This document shows, piece after piece, positions 17,484-26,882 of a DNA stretch of 64,000 nt. A program made the position numbers and the translations under genes. Position 1 is the first letter of the stretch. Each line of letters begins with the position of its first letter. Below the pieces are notes generated by a model. That model ran no database searches. It had not been told where the DNA came from and worked only from the letters and a program-made list of their open reading frames with translations. This stretch comes from DASXHZ01 sp036488085 (GTDB lineage Bacteria > Acidobacteriota > Thermoanaerobaculia > Gp7-AA8): the NCBI GenBank assembly GCA_036488085.1, contig DASXHZ010000046.1:1-64000 (forward strand), in the 5' to 3' direction.

Positions 17484-19664
17484 CTAGGCCGTCGCGTGGC
17501 GGCCGATGTTGTACTTCCTCTCCACCCGCAACACCCCCTCCACCGCGCCGATCGACTTGATCACCTTCTCGAGGTGTTTCAGGTCGGCGATCTCGAGGAC
17601 CAGCTCGGCGGTGGTCTTGCCGTCCGCGACGCGGGTATCCATCTGCCTGATGTTGGTCTTCAGGTTCGAGATGGTGGAAACGACGCGGGCGAAGACGCCC
17701 TGGCGGTCCTCCATGACGATCTCTGTCTCGACCTGGAACTGCGACTGGCGCTGGTCGGCCCACTCGACGGCGATCTCGCGGTCCGGGTTGAACATCAGGT
17801 TCTTGATGTTCGGACAGCTCGCGCTGTGCACCGCCACGCCCTTGCCGCGCGTGACGTATCCGACGATCGCTTCGCCCGGCAGCGGGTTGCAGCATTTCGC
17901 CAGGTAGGTCATCAGGTCGTCGTAGCCCTTGACCTTGATCGTTGCGCTCGACGAAAAAGGAAAGATGCGCCGGACGGCCTGCTGGATGACTGACGGCTGC
18001 TGCGTCTCACCTCCCCGCTCCTTCTGCTCGTCAGTGACGAACCGTTCGACGATGCTGCGCGGCGAGATCTTTCCGTAGCCGACGTCGGCGTAGAGCTCCT
18101 CCAGCTTCGGGAGGCCGTAGTCGTTCAGCACGCCGTCGAGCGCGTTCTCGGCCACGAGCTTCCGCCACTGCACCTTGTACCGTTTAGCCTCGCGCTCGAT
18201 CAGCTTCCGCCCGACTTCCATCGAGCGGTTCTTCTGCTCGAGGTTCAGCCAGTGCCGGATCTTGTGCCGCGCGCGCGAGGTGACGACCATGTTCAGCCAC
18301 TCGCGGCTGGGCGTCTGCGTCGCGCCGGTGAGGATCTCGACGATGTCGCCGTTCTTCAGCGGCGTCCGCAGCGGGAGGAGCTTGCCGTTCACGCGCGCGC
18401 CGACGCAGCGGTGTCCGACGTCGGTGTGGATGCGGTACGCGAAGTCGAGCGGAGTTGCGCCCCGCGGAAAGGCGAAAACGTCACCACGGGGGGTGAAGGT
18501 GTAGACCTCATCCGGGTAGAGGTCGATCTTCAGCGAGTCGAGGAAGACCCGCGGGTCCTTGATCTCCTGCTGCCACTCCATCACCTGGCGGAGCCAGAGG
18601 AAGTTCGCATCGTCCGGATGGGCGCCGACCCGGCCCTCCTTGTACTTCCAGTGCGCGGCGATGCCCTGCTCGGCGATGAGATCCATCTCCCTAGTCCGGA
18701 TCTGGACCTCGAACGGCTGCCCCTTCTCTGCCACGACGGTGGTGTGGAGCGACTGGTAGAAGTTCGGCTTCGGCATCGCGACGTAGTCTTTGATGCGGCC
18801 CGGAACCGGCCTCCACATCTGATGGATGATGCCGAGCGAGGCGTAGCAGTCTTTGAGCGAGCTTGTGATGATGCGGAACGCGAGGTAGTCGTAGAGCTGG
18901 CCGATGTCGATTTCCTGGCGCCGCATCTTGTCCCAGATGGAGTAGATCGACTTGACGCGGCCGTGGACGTCGCCGTCGATGTCGTTGTCGAGAAGCGCGC
19001 GGGAGAGCGTCGTCTTGATGCGCTCCACGACGTCTCCGCTGACCGCCATCTTCTCGTGGATGGCGCGATTCAGCTCCTCGTACTCGCGCGGGTGGAGGTA
19101 CTGGAACGACAGGTCCTCCAGCTCGCTCTTGATCTTCCCCATGCCGAGGCGGTTGGCGATCGGCGCGTAGATCTCGAGCGTCTCCTTCGCGACGGCGAGC
19201 CTCTTTTCCTCGGCGAGGAACTGGAGCGTGCGCATGTTGTGGAGACGGTCCGCAAGCTTTACCAGCACGACCCGCAAGTCGGAGACCATTGCCAGCAGCA
19301 TCTTGCGAAACGTCTCGGCCTGCTGCTCTTCCTTCGAGACGAAGTTGTAGCGGGAGATCTTGGTGACGCCGTCGACGAGGTCGGCGACGTCGTTGCCGAA
19401 CATCTCCTGGAGGGTTTCCTTCGTCGTCAGCGTGTCTTCGAGGACGTCGTGGAGCAGGCCGACGGCGATGGAGGTCTCGTCGAGCCGCATCTCCGAAAGG
19501 ATGTAGGCGACGTTGAGGGGGTGGACCAGGTATGGCTCGCCGGAGCTGCGAACCTGCTCCCGGTGCTCGCGCGCCGAGAAGATGTACGCCTTCTGCAACA
19601 GCTCCTCGTCGAAGTCGGGTTTATAGCTCTCGACACGATCAAGGATGTCCTCGAAGCGGATCAT
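17484..19664 (-). CDS. rel: Bifunctional (p)ppGpp synthetase/hydrolase Rel
   Basis: The 726-residue RSH protein makes and degrades the stringent-response alarmone. The N-terminal HD hydrolase domain (about residues 25-200) keeps its metal ligands (HPLNVAYI and GLLHDVLEDT). The synthetase domain (~230-370) carries RIKDYVAMPKPNFYQSLHTTV. The RIKD form, rather than the acidic form of RelA-only enzymes, points to a bifunctional Rel/SpoT type. A TGS domain follows (~390-450, VYTFTPRGDVFAFPRGATPLDFAY), then a helical/zinc-finger region with CCNPLPGEAIVGYVTRGKG, and a C-terminal ACT domain. It is a single gene ending against rpmB. Confidence 0.95.
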   Translation of the reverse strand: MIRFEDILDRVESYKPDFDEELLQKAYIFSAREHREQVRSSGEPYLVHPLNVAYILSEMRLDETSIAVGLLHDVLEDTLTTKETLQEMFGNDVADLVDGVTKISRYNFVSKEEQQAETFRKMLLAMVSDLRVVLVKLADRLHNMRTLQFLAEEKRLAVAKETLEIYAPIANRLGMGKIKSELEDLSFQYLHPREYEELNRAIHEKMAVSGDVVERIKTTLSRALLDNDIDGDVHGRVKSIYSIWDKMRRQEIDIGQLYDYLAFRIITSSLKDCYASLGIIHQMWRPVPGRIKDYVAMPKPNFYQSLHTTVVAEKGQPFEVQIRTREMDLIAEQGIAAHWKYKEGRVGAHPDDANFLWLRQVMEWQQEIKDPRVFLDSLKIDLYPDEVYTFTPRGDVFAFPRGATPLDFAYRIHTDVGHRCVGARVNGKLLPLRTPLKNGDIVEILTGATQTPSREWLNMVVTSRARHKIRHWLNLEQKNRSMEVGRKLIEREAKRYKVQWRKLVAENALDGVLNDYGLPKLEELYADVGYGKISPRSIVERFVTDEQKERGGETQQPSVIQQAVRRIFPFSSSATIKVKGYDDLMTYLAKCCNPLPGEAIVGYVTRGKGVAVHSASCPNIKNLMFNPDREIAVEWADQRQSQFQVETEIVMEDRQGVFARVVSTISNLKTNIRQMDTRVADGKTTAELVLEIADLKHLEKVIKSIGAVEGVLRVERKYNIGRHATA

Positions 19665-19714
19665 GGGTAGTGGTGTAACAGGCGCCCGATCGTAACAGTT
19701 CCTGCGGAATCAGT

Positions 19715-19775
19715 CGCCGGTGGCCCGTTGCCGGTGGCCGGTCCAGCAACCGGCAACTAGCAACTGGCAACTTCA
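19715..19775. repeat. Short intergenic palindromic/tandem repeat
   Basis: Between rel and the next gene lie a hairpin (GTTGCCGGT...ACCGGCAAC) and short repeats of the ggcaact type (ggcaactagcaactggcaac). They look like REP-type non-coding sequence. Confidence 0.5.
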
Positions 19776-19850
19776 ACTGGTCCGCCTCTTGCTCCCTCGC
19801 GTTCCCGGAGCCGGTGGCCTGATGCTGGCCGGCATCATAAGGAGGTTGTC

Positions 19851-20210
19851 GTGTCGAAGCGTTTTACATTGGTGTTCTTCGTTCTCCTCGCCCTGGCGAT
19901 TGCTGTCCCGAGCTTCGCGGCCCCCATGCCGTCGAAGACTGCGACAAATCAGAGTCTCGATTCGCGAGCTGCGGATCTCTCGGTCGTACGTGACTTCACG
20001 TCGAACGATCAGGTCGCGCAGGCCCTCGTGGCTCGTGGCTACACCACCGATCAGGTGAATGCGCGCGTGGCCCAGCTCTCGCCGCAGGACCTGCATCAGT
20101 TGGCGAACCATCTCGACCAACTACAGTCCGCGGGCCTCGCCCGTCAGGAGTGGATTTGGGTCGGCATCGGCGCGCTCGCGGCGCTGATTCTCATCATCGC
20201 ACTGGGCTGA
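19851..20210 (+). CDS. PA2779-family small membrane protein
   Basis: The GTG start is preceded by a perfect AAGGAGG. The 119-residue product has a signal peptide (FTLVFFVLLALAIAVPSFA). A short periplasmic helical region follows (VVRDFTSNDQVAQALVARG, then VNARVAQLSPQDLHQLANHLDQL). The C-terminal transmembrane helix (WIWVGIGALAALILIIALG) follows a conserved short polar linker. This arrangement matches the PA2779 family (DUF6627). Family members occur next to PA2778-type cysteine peptidases, and such a gene follows here. The biochemical role of the family is not established. Confidence 0.75.
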   Translation: MSKRFTLVFFVLLALAIAVPSFAAPMPSKTATNQSLDSRAADLSVVRDFTSNDQVAQALVARGYTTDQVNARVAQLSPQDLHQLANHLDQLQSAGLARQEWIWVGIGALAALILIIALG

Positions 20211-20235
20211 ACCCGGACCGAAGAGGAGACGAATA

Positions 20236-20273
20236 GAATCGGGCGGGCGGCTTACGCTCGCCCGATTTTTTTT
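20236..20273 (+). terminator. Terminator-like hairpin abutting the next start codon
   Basis: AATCGGGCG...CGCCCGATT followed by a run of T's. The T-run runs straight into the ATG at 20274, so it could act as an attenuator between the PA2779-like and PA2778-like genes. Confidence 0.65.
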
Positions 20274-21296
20274 ATGAGACGAATCGCCGCACTTGCCCCG
20301 CTCCTGCTCGCCGCCTGCACGACGCTCTTCACCCCCCGCTCGCAGCATGCCGGCGCCGGCGCCACGACGATCCCGAACATGCCGATGCTCAAGTGGGGCA
20401 TCGAGTCATGCGGCGCCGGATCGCTTTCCACCGTCCTGCAGCACTACGGCGACCCCACTACGATGCAGCAGTGGGATGCGTCGCTCCCGAAGACCCGCGG
20501 CGGCGTGATGACGATCGACATGCTCATCGCCGCTCGGCAAAAAGGGTACGACGCGCAACTCGTCACCGGCGACCGCGCGTCGGTCGAGAGCGAGCTCGCC
20601 GCCGGCCGCCCCGTGATCCTTATGCTGAAGGTGATCGACGCCCTCGGGCACCACTACGACTTCTTCCACTATGTCGTGACCGATGGCATCGATCCGGAGC
20701 ACAACCTGATCCGGACGCAGTTCGGCGATGGGAAAGCGCGATGGGTCTCGTTCGAGAGACTCGACAAGGCGTGGAGCGGCGGCGGCCACGCGGCGATCTT
20801 CATTCATCCGCGGACGCAGGAGGAGTCGCTCCGCGCGGCCGTGTCGTTGGAATCGGAAGGCAAGTACGCCGAGGCGGCGGCTCAGTACCGCGGAATGCTC
20901 GATCACGGCAAGGGGACGCCGCTGGTCTGGACGAACCTCGGCAACGCGCAAGTACAACTCGGGCAGAAAGAGGACGCGGAGGCGTCGTTCCGGAAGGCGC
21001 TGGAGCTGGAGCCGGGTTTCCGCGACGCGCTGAACAACCTCGCATGGCTGCTCTTCCAGCAGAAGCGGTACGACGAGGCGGAGTCGCTGGCCCGGAAAGC
21101 GGTCGCGCAGAAGGGGCCTGACTCGTACCTGGTCCTCGACACCCTGGCGCGCATACTCGCGGCGCGCGGCGCGTGCGACGAGGCGGCAAGAACGTTCCGG
21201 CAGGCCATCGATGCCGTCCCGCCGTCGCAGACGAGCGCTCGAGGCGACCTCGAAAAGGGAATGGCAGACGCGGCACACGGTTGCATGAAGTCGTAG
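20274..21296 (+). CDS. PA2778-family C39-like cysteine peptidase with TPR repeats (lipoprotein)
   Basis: The 340-residue product has a lipoprotein signal (lipobox LLAAC). A papain-like C39 domain follows at about residues 35-180. The nucleophile region is WGIESCGAGSLSTVLQHYG and the histidine region is GHHYDFFHYVVTDG, followed by a conserved Asn/Asp stretch (PEHNLIRTQFGDG). Residues ~190-330 are TPR repeats (YAEAAAQYRGMLDHGKGTPLVWTNLGNAQVQLGQ and ALNNLAWLLFQQKRYDEAESLARKAV). This is the PA2778 architecture, and the preceding gene encodes its usual PA2779-type partner. Substrate unknown. There is no ribosome site: the ATG is directly preceded by the T-run of a terminator-like hairpin, so leaderless or attenuated expression is possible. 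Confidence 0.8.
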   Translation: MRRIAALAPLLLAACTTLFTPRSQHAGAGATTIPNMPMLKWGIESCGAGSLSTVLQHYGDPTTMQQWDASLPKTRGGVMTIDMLIAARQKGYDAQLVTGDRASVESELAAGRPVILMLKVIDALGHHYDFFHYVVTDGIDPEHNLIRTQFGDGKARWVSFERLDKAWSGGGHAAIFIHPRTQEESLRAAVSLESEGKYAEAAAQYRGMLDHGKGTPLVWTNLGNAQVQLGQKEDAEASFRKALELEPGFRDALNNLAWLLFQQKRYDEAESLARKAVAQKGPDSYLVLDTLARILAARGACDEAARTFRQAIDAVPPSQTSARGDLEKGMADAAHGCMKS

Positions 21297-22367
21297 ATGT
21301 TCTCGCGCCGCGCGCTCTGGAACACGCCGCTGAACCGGCTCGCGATCGCGCGCGCAAAGCATCCGCACGCACTCGACCTCACGGAATCGAATCCGACGCG
21401 CGCTGGCATCCCGTATCCGCTCGATGAGATCGGCGAGGCGTTCGCCCGGGCGGCACACGCGCCCTACGACCCCGATCCGCGCGGACTCGTCAGTGCACGC
21501 GAGGCGCTCGCGGAGCACCTGAATTGCGACGTTGGCGAGCTTCTCATCACGGCGTCGACGAGTGAGGGGTACTCGTTCCTCTTCAAGCTCCTTACCGATC
21601 CGGGCGACAACGTCGTCACCGCGACGCCATCGTATCCGCTGCTCGAGCACCTCGCGCACCTCGAGCTCGTCGAGCAGCGGACAGTCGCGATGGAGTTTCA
21701 CAAACGGTGGGAAATCGACGCCGCGAACATTCCGATCGACGTCCGGACACGCGCCGTCGTGGTCGTGAATCCGAACAATCCAACCGGCTCGTTCGTCACC
21801 GCCGCGGAACAGGAAGGGCTCGCTGCGGCGGGCGTTCCGATCATCAGCGACGAGGTTTTTCTCGACTATCCGCTCGAAGGCAGAGGCACGTCATTCGAAG
21901 CGGCATTCGTCCTCGGTGGGCTGTCGAAATCGTGCGGCCTCCCCCACCTCAAGCTTGGGTGGATTCGGACGCGGAACGCCGAGGCGCTCGAGGCGCTCGA
22001 GCTGATCGCGGACAACTTCCTTTCCGTCGCGACGCCGGTGCAGGTCGCGCTGCCTCGACTCCTCATCCTCGGCGCACAGATTCGTGAGTCGATCCGCCTG
22101 CGCATCCGCGAGTCGCTCGACACGCTGAAGCGCGTGCTCGCGACGCGTCCGCACGCGCAGCTCCTGCCGGTGGAGGGCGGATGGTCGGCGGTCGTCCGGG
22201 TTCCGCAACTCGAAAGTGACGAAGAGTTCGCACTCCGCGCGCTCGAAGAGCATGACGTGATCGTCCATCCGGGATATTTTTTCGACTTCGAGCGCGACGG
22301 CTACTTCGTCGTCTCGTTGCTGACGCCTCCTGCCACACTCGAAGAAGGGATCTCCCGCATCGTATGA
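21297..22367 (+). CDS. Class I/II PLP-dependent aminotransferase
   Basis: The 356-residue product is a fold-type I aminotransferase of the aspartate aminotransferase superfamily. It lacks some N-terminal length compared with the usual ~390 residues. Visible motifs are NPTRAGIPY near the start, the PLP phosphate-binding region (ITASTSEGYSFLFKLLTDPGDNVV), VVVNPNNPTGSFV, the Asp/Tyr region (ISDEVFLDYPL) and the Schiff-base lysine in LGGLSKSCGLPHLKLGWI. The amino-acid substrate cannot be assigned. It starts immediately after the stop of the peptidase gene and overlaps the next aminotransferase by 4 bp, so the three genes form an operon. Confidence 0.88.
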   Translation: MFSRRALWNTPLNRLAIARAKHPHALDLTESNPTRAGIPYPLDEIGEAFARAAHAPYDPDPRGLVSAREALAEHLNCDVGELLITASTSEGYSFLFKLLTDPGDNVVTATPSYPLLEHLAHLELVEQRTVAMEFHKRWEIDAANIPIDVRTRAVVVVNPNNPTGSFVTAAEQEGLAAAGVPIISDEVFLDYPLEGRGTSFEAAFVLGGLSKSCGLPHLKLGWIRTRNAEALEALELIADNFLSVATPVQVALPRLLILGAQIRESIRLRIRESLDTLKRVLATRPHAQLLPVEGGWSAVVRVPQLESDEEFALRALEEHDVIVHPGYFFDFERDGYFVVSLLTPPATLEEGISRIV

Positions 22368-23536
22368 AGGAAAACTGGCTTCTCGATCCGGCCATCGCGT
22401 TTCTGAATCATGGCTCGTTCGGTGCGACGCCGCGCGCGGTTCTCGCGAAACAGAACGAGTGGCGCGAGCGGATGGAGCGGGAGCCGGTCCTGTTCCTCAG
22501 CCGCCAGATCGATGGCCTGCTGAACGACGTCCGACAGACGCTTGCCGAGTTCCTGAACGCCGATCCGAACGGCCTCGCGCTCGTGAACAACGCGACGGCC
22601 GGAGTCAACGCCGTTCTCCGCTCGCTCGACCTCGACCAGCACGACGAGTTGCTCGTGACGAACCACGAATACCAGGCGTCGCGCAACACGCTCGACTTCA
22701 CTGCGAACCTGGCGGGCGCGAAGGTGGTCGTCGTCGAGATCCCGTTCCCGATCGACTCTCCTGACGTTGTCGTCGAACGCATCCTCGACAAGGTTACGAA
22801 GCGCACGCGGCTCCTCCTCATCGACCACGTGACGAGCCAGACGGCGCTCGTCTTCCCTGTCGAACGCATCGTCGCGGAGCTGAACGCGCGCGGGATCGAC
22901 ACGCTGATCGATGGCGCGCACGCGCCCGGCATGCTGCCGCTCGACCTCCGCGCGATCGATGCGGCGTATTACACGGGCAATCTGCACAAGTGGGTCTGCG
23001 CACCGAAGGGTGCCGCATTCCTGTACGTCCGCGAGAATCGGCGCGCGAGCGTGCGGCCGACATCGATCAGCCACGGTGCGTCGGCCGATCGCCGCGATCG
23101 CTCGCGGTATCTCATCGAATTCGACTGGGTCGGCACGGACGATCCAACCGCGATCCTTTCCGTAGCGGAGTCGCTTCGCGTCATCGGCTCGCTCGTCGAC
23201 GGCGGATGGCCCGAAGTTCGGCGGCGCAATCGCGCGCTCGCGCTGCAGGCGCGCGACATCCTCATCGACGCACTGCAGATCGAGAAACCGGCGCCGGACG
23301 AGATGATCGGCTCAATGGCCGCGGTCCCGCTTTCGGACAGCCCGCACTCGACGCACTCGCTCTTCGGAAACGATCCGATCCAGGACGTCCTCTTCGACAA
23401 GTACCGCATCGAAGTGCCGGTGATGCTCTGGCCGCGGGCGCCGAAGCGCGTGCTTCGCGTCTCGGCGCAGCTTTACAACGAAGTATCGGAGTACGAGCGG
23501 CTCGGCGATGCGCTACGCCGCGAAGTAGCGTCCTAG
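22364..23536 (+). CDS. Class V PLP-dependent aminotransferase (isopenicillin-N-epimerase-like)
   Basis: The 390-residue product matches the class V group related to isopenicillin N epimerase and cysteine desulfurases. Motifs are FLNHGSFGATPRAVLAKQNEW at the N-terminus, LVNNATAGVNAVLRSL, the Asp-His pair region (DTLIDGAHAPGMLPLDL), and the PLP lysine in YYTGNLHKWVCAPKGAAFLYV. The enzyme could be a racemase, epimerase or lyase acting on an amino acid; the substrate is not evident. It overlaps the upstream aminotransferase gene (ATGA). Its last 24 bases overlap the end of the convergent kinase gene. Confidence 0.88.
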   Translation: MKENWLLDPAIAFLNHGSFGATPRAVLAKQNEWRERMEREPVLFLSRQIDGLLNDVRQTLAEFLNADPNGLALVNNATAGVNAVLRSLDLDQHDELLVTNHEYQASRNTLDFTANLAGAKVVVVEIPFPIDSPDVVVERILDKVTKRTRLLLIDHVTSQTALVFPVERIVAELNARGIDTLIDGAHAPGMLPLDLRAIDAAYYTGNLHKWVCAPKGAAFLYVRENRRASVRPTSISHGASADRRDRSRYLIEFDWVGTDDPTAILSVAESLRVIGSLVDGGWPEVRRRNRALALQARDILIDALQIEKPAPDEMIGSMAAVPLSDSPHSTHSLFGNDPIQDVLFDKYRIEVPVMLWPRAPKRVLRVSAQLYNEVSEYERLGDALRREVAS

Positions 23537-25942
23537 CGCCGCCTCGAGGTCCTCGGCTTTGGTCGGCTTCGAGAGGTAGTCGTCCATCCCGGCCGCGAGA
23601 CATTTCTCCCGATCGCCTTCGAGCGCGTTCGCGGTCATCGCGATGATCCGGTGCCTCGCCGCCCCGTTCCGCTCCAGCTTCCGGATCTCGAGCGTCGCCT
23701 CGTAGCCGTCGACCACCGGCATCTGACAGTCCATGAGGATCACGTGAAACTGCTCGTGCACCACCGCCTCGACCGCTTCTTTGCCGTTCGCGACGGTGTC
23801 CACCCGGTATCCGAGTTTCTCGAGCTGGCTCATCGTCAGTTTGCGATTCAGAAAGTTGTCCTCGGCGAGAAGAACTCGGATGCCGCGCCGCATCTCGTCC
23901 GTGATGACCGGCGGGGGACCGTCGAGCCGCGGCTGCTGGGCGAGCGCCGAGCGCGCGAGCGGGAGTGCATCCGACGCGAGCGCGATCGTGAGCGCGTCGA
24001 ATAACTCGCCCTGGCCGGGAGGCTTGCTGACGATCGCGTTCACTCCCGCTTCCCGTAACTCGCTCTCTTTCATATTGCCGGTCGCCATATGCAGCAGCCG
24101 CAGCGATGCGAGCGCCGGATTGCTACGGACCCTCTTCACGAACGACACCGGATCGAGATCGGGCATGGCGTCGTAAATCGCGACGTCGAACGCGTCGGGC
24201 GACTGCGCGCCGAGGCGGAGCAGCGTGAGGGCGTCGGCGGCCGTCTCGGTCGTGTCGACGAGCATCTCCCAACGGTCGACGAGGTAATGACGCAGGACGC
24301 GGCGGCTCGTCGGAAGCTGATCGACGAGGAGGACGCGCTTCCCCTTGAAATCGAGGTCGGAGGAGACGATCGGCTTCCGCCCGGCGTCGTGGCGCACGAA
24401 AGGCATCGAGAACCAGAACGCGGAGCCGATGCCCGGCGTGCTCTCGACGTCGATGATGCCGCCCATCATCTCGACGAGCTGGCGCGCCGCGGCGAGGCCG
24501 AGGCCGACGCCCTGGAATCGGCGCGTACTCGTCCCCTCCACCTGCGAGAAGCGTTCAAAGAGGAGCAGCCGGTCCTCTTCCGAGATGCCGATCCCGGTGT
24601 CGCGGACTTCGAACCGGAAAACGTCGTGCGTCGCCGTCTCGGTCTGCTTCGTCACGGACAGCGAGATCTTTCCTTGCATCGTGAACTTGACGGCGTTGTC
24701 CATCAGGTTCGTCACGATCTGGCGGACGCGTCCCTGGTTTCCGTAGACGACCGGCGGAAGCGAGTCGTCGTACGAGTAGCTGATGTTGATGTCCTTGCCG
24801 AGCGCGCCGACCTTCATCACCTCGACGACGCGCTCCAGCAGCCGGAAGAGATCGAAGTCGGCGTGTTCGATCGAGAGGCGTCCCGCCTCGACGTTTGACA
24901 CGTAGAGGATGTTGTTGACGATCGAGAGCAACTGTTCCGCGCTCGCCTTGCCTTGGTGCGCGAAGTCGGCCTGTTCCTCGGTGAGGCTCGTACCGAGGAT
25001 GAGGTCGATCATGCCGATGATCCCGTTCATCGGCGTCCGGATCTCGTGGCTGACGTTCGTGAGGAACTGCGTCTTGAGTCGTGCCGCTTCGAGCGCCGCG
25101 TCACGCGCGTTCGCGAGATCGGTCTCGAAGTGCTTCCGGTCGGTGACGTCGCGGAACACGACCCGCGCCATGACGGTGCGGCCGTCGATCATCCGCGGCC
25201 GCAATGCCCCTTCGACAGTGACGCGGCGGTTGCCGGGGCCGAGAAAAACGGTCTCGACGCGCTGCGATTCACCCTTCGCGAAGACCCGGTCGAGTGCGCG
25301 GCGGAAACCATCGCGCTCGTCGAGATCGACGATGCGCGTGATGTCGATCCGCGAGAACTCTTCCGGCGTGACGCCGAGAGCATTCAACGTCGCCTGATTC
25401 GCGTGGAGCACGCGGCCGTTGGCGCCAATGCTCATGATCAGGTCGTCCGTCTGCTCGAAGAGATCGCGGAACCGCGCTTCACTCTCTTCGAGCGACTCGC
25501 GGATGTTCGCAACGTCGTTCTGCTGCGCTCTCGCCTGGAGGACGTGCGCGATCTGGCGGCCGGTAATGCGGAGCATCTGCACCTGGACAGGCTGAAGCTG
25601 ATGCACCGAGCGATCGAGCACCGTCAACGCACCGATGAATGCTCCCTTCCCGTCGGTGAGCGGCACTCCGGCGATGAAACGAACATTCGGCGCGCCCGCC
25701 ACGAAGGGGTGTCCTGCGAATGCGGGCGAGGCCGTCGCGTCAGGGATGACGACGACGTCGCGCGCTTCCGCGAAACGCGCGGCGAACGAAGAGACGAGCG
25801 GAAGCTCCTCTACCTGCCAGCCGACCGCTGCCGCAACGCGTTCACGATCGCCGGCGAGAAAGCCGATGAGCGCGACCGGAACGTTGCAGACCTGTGCGGC
25901 CTCAGCCGTGAGTACACGGAGTTCCTGGTCCTGCTCGCGCAT
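23513..25942 (-). CDS. Hybrid sensor histidine kinase (GAF-PAS-HisKA-HATPase-REC-REC)
   Basis: I take the ATG at 25942 (GGAAGCC upstream), giving about 809 residues. No transmembrane helix is seen, so it is a soluble sensor. A GAF domain lies at ~10-140 (VPVALIGFLAGDRERVAAAVGW, then FIAGVPLTDGKGAFIGALTV). A PAS domain lies at ~155-275 (LFEQTDDLIMSIGANGRVLHANQ). HisKA has the phosphorylated His near residue 299 in NVSHEIRTPMNGIIGMIDLIL. The ATPase domain has ATPase boxes (NLMDNAVKF, VRDTGIGISEEDR, GVGLGLAAARQLVEMMGG). A first receiver-like domain is partly degenerate (VLLVDQLPTSRR). A C-terminal receiver has the full acidic pocket and phosphoacceptor (VLLAEDNFLNRKL, VILMDCQMPVVDGYEATLEIR). No partner regulator gene is adjacent. 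Confidence 0.92.
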   Translation of the reverse strand: MREQDQELRVLTAEAAQVCNVPVALIGFLAGDRERVAAAVGWQVEELPLVSSFAARFAEARDVVVIPDATASPAFAGHPFVAGAPNVRFIAGVPLTDGKGAFIGALTVLDRSVHQLQPVQVQMLRITGRQIAHVLQARAQQNDVANIRESLEESEARFRDLFEQTDDLIMSIGANGRVLHANQATLNALGVTPEEFSRIDITRIVDLDERDGFRRALDRVFAKGESQRVETVFLGPGNRRVTVEGALRPRMIDGRTVMARVVFRDVTDRKHFETDLANARDAALEAARLKTQFLTNVSHEIRTPMNGIIGMIDLILGTSLTEEQADFAHQGKASAEQLLSIVNNILYVSNVEAGRLSIEHADFDLFRLLERVVEVMKVGALGKDINISYSYDDSLPPVVYGNQGRVRQIVTNLMDNAVKFTMQGKISLSVTKQTETATHDVFRFEVRDTGIGISEEDRLLLFERFSQVEGTSTRRFQGVGLGLAAARQLVEMMGGIIDVESTPGIGSAFWFSMPFVRHDAGRKPIVSSDLDFKGKRVLLVDQLPTSRRVLRHYLVDRWEMLVDTTETAADALTLLRLGAQSPDAFDVAIYDAMPDLDPVSFVKRVRSNPALASLRLLHMATGNMKESELREAGVNAIVSKPPGQGELFDALTIALASDALPLARSALAQQPRLDGPPPVITDEMRRGIRVLLAEDNFLNRKLTMSQLEKLGYRVDTVANGKEAVEAVVHEQFHVILMDCQMPVVDGYEATLEIRKLERNGAARHRIIAMTANALEGDREKCLAAGMDDYLSKPTKAEDLEAALGRYFAA

Positions 25943-26059
25943 GGCTTCCACTGTTGAGTCCCGTCTTACGTTGGCCGAATTGGATTGGGTCGAAATTAAC
26001 ACGTATGGCAATGGATGAGTGGAGCGTTTTCTGCACTGTAACGGCCGAAAGGAGTCAGC

Positions 26060-26683
26060 ATGAAGAAAGCATCACTTCTCGTCACGATCGTCTGTGCGTT
26101 CGCGCTGGTGTTCACATTCGCCTGCAAGAAGGAGGAATCGACCACCGACACGGCCAATACGACGACGTCGGTGGCGTCGAGCGACACGTCGTCTACGACA
26201 TCCACGAATCCCGACACGAGCAACACGACCGGTACCGCGATGGGCGCGACGCAGATGGCGACCGACGATCAGAACTTCATGCAGAAAGCCGCCACCGGCG
26301 GCCTCGCGGAAGTCTCCCTCGGCCAGCAGGTCTCCCCCACCGCGAAGAACGCGGACGCGAAGGCGTTCGCCGACAAGATGGTCACCGATCACAGCAAGGC
26401 GAACGACGAGCTGAAGCAGCTTGCGGCCACCAAAGGCGTGTCACTGCCAACCGACACCGATCAGGAGCACAAGGACGCCGCGCAGAAAGTGATGTCGGCC
26501 AAGAACGTCGACAAGGCGTACATGGCCGAAATGGTCAAGGACCACGACAAGGATGTGAAGGAGTTCGAGGACGCGTCGAAGTCGGCGAAGGACGCTGACC
26601 TCAAGGCGTGGATCGACAAGACCCTTCCGGTGCTGAAGGAGCACCAGAAGATGGCGCACGACATCAACGGAAAGATGAAGTAG
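26060..26683 (+). CDS. DUF4142-family lipoprotein
   Basis: A strong ribosome site (GAAAGGAG) precedes the ATG. The 207-residue product has a lipoprotein signal (lipobox TFAC) and a ~45-residue Thr/Ser linker. The DUF4142 helical bundle then covers about residues 65-205: NFMQKAATGGLAEVSLGQ, the conserved FADKMVTDHSKANDELKQLA, and KAYMAEMVKDHDKDVKEFEDAS. The fold is ferritin-like. Members are predicted periplasmic proteins of unknown function, often linked to stress. It stands alone between the kinase start and a dispersed repeat. Confidence 0.88.
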   Translation: MKKASLLVTIVCAFALVFTFACKKEESTTDTANTTTSVASSDTSSTTSTNPDTSNTTGTAMGATQMATDDQNFMQKAATGGLAEVSLGQQVSPTAKNADAKAFADKMVTDHSKANDELKQLAATKGVSLPTDTDQEHKDAAQKVMSAKNVDKAYMAEMVKDHDKDVKEFEDASKSAKDADLKAWIDKTLPVLKEHQKMAHDINGKMK

Positions 26684-26714
26684 AGGCGAGATTCATGGGT
26701 GCCCTGCGCGCTCT

Positions 26715-26880
26715 CCGTGACACGCACGCCCCTCACCCGTCGGCGCGCCAGCTCACTATTCCTTCTCCCTCCGGGAGAAGGTGCCCCGAAGGGGCGGATG
26801 AGGGGCGTGATTCTCGCGTGAAGCGCATCACGCCTCGCCTCTACGCGAGTCGCAAGCGGGTGAGTTTCCCTTCACGAGAT
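26715..26880. repeat. Dispersed GC-rich intergenic repeat, copy A
   Basis: The segment contains cacgcacgcccctcacccg, a hairpin around ctccctccgggag, and a mirrored end gatgaggggcgtg. The same blocks recur at 27478-27735, 49636-49790 and, partly, 58919-58955. No open frame with a start signal is supported here. Confidence 0.75.
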
Positions 26881-26882
26881 GC

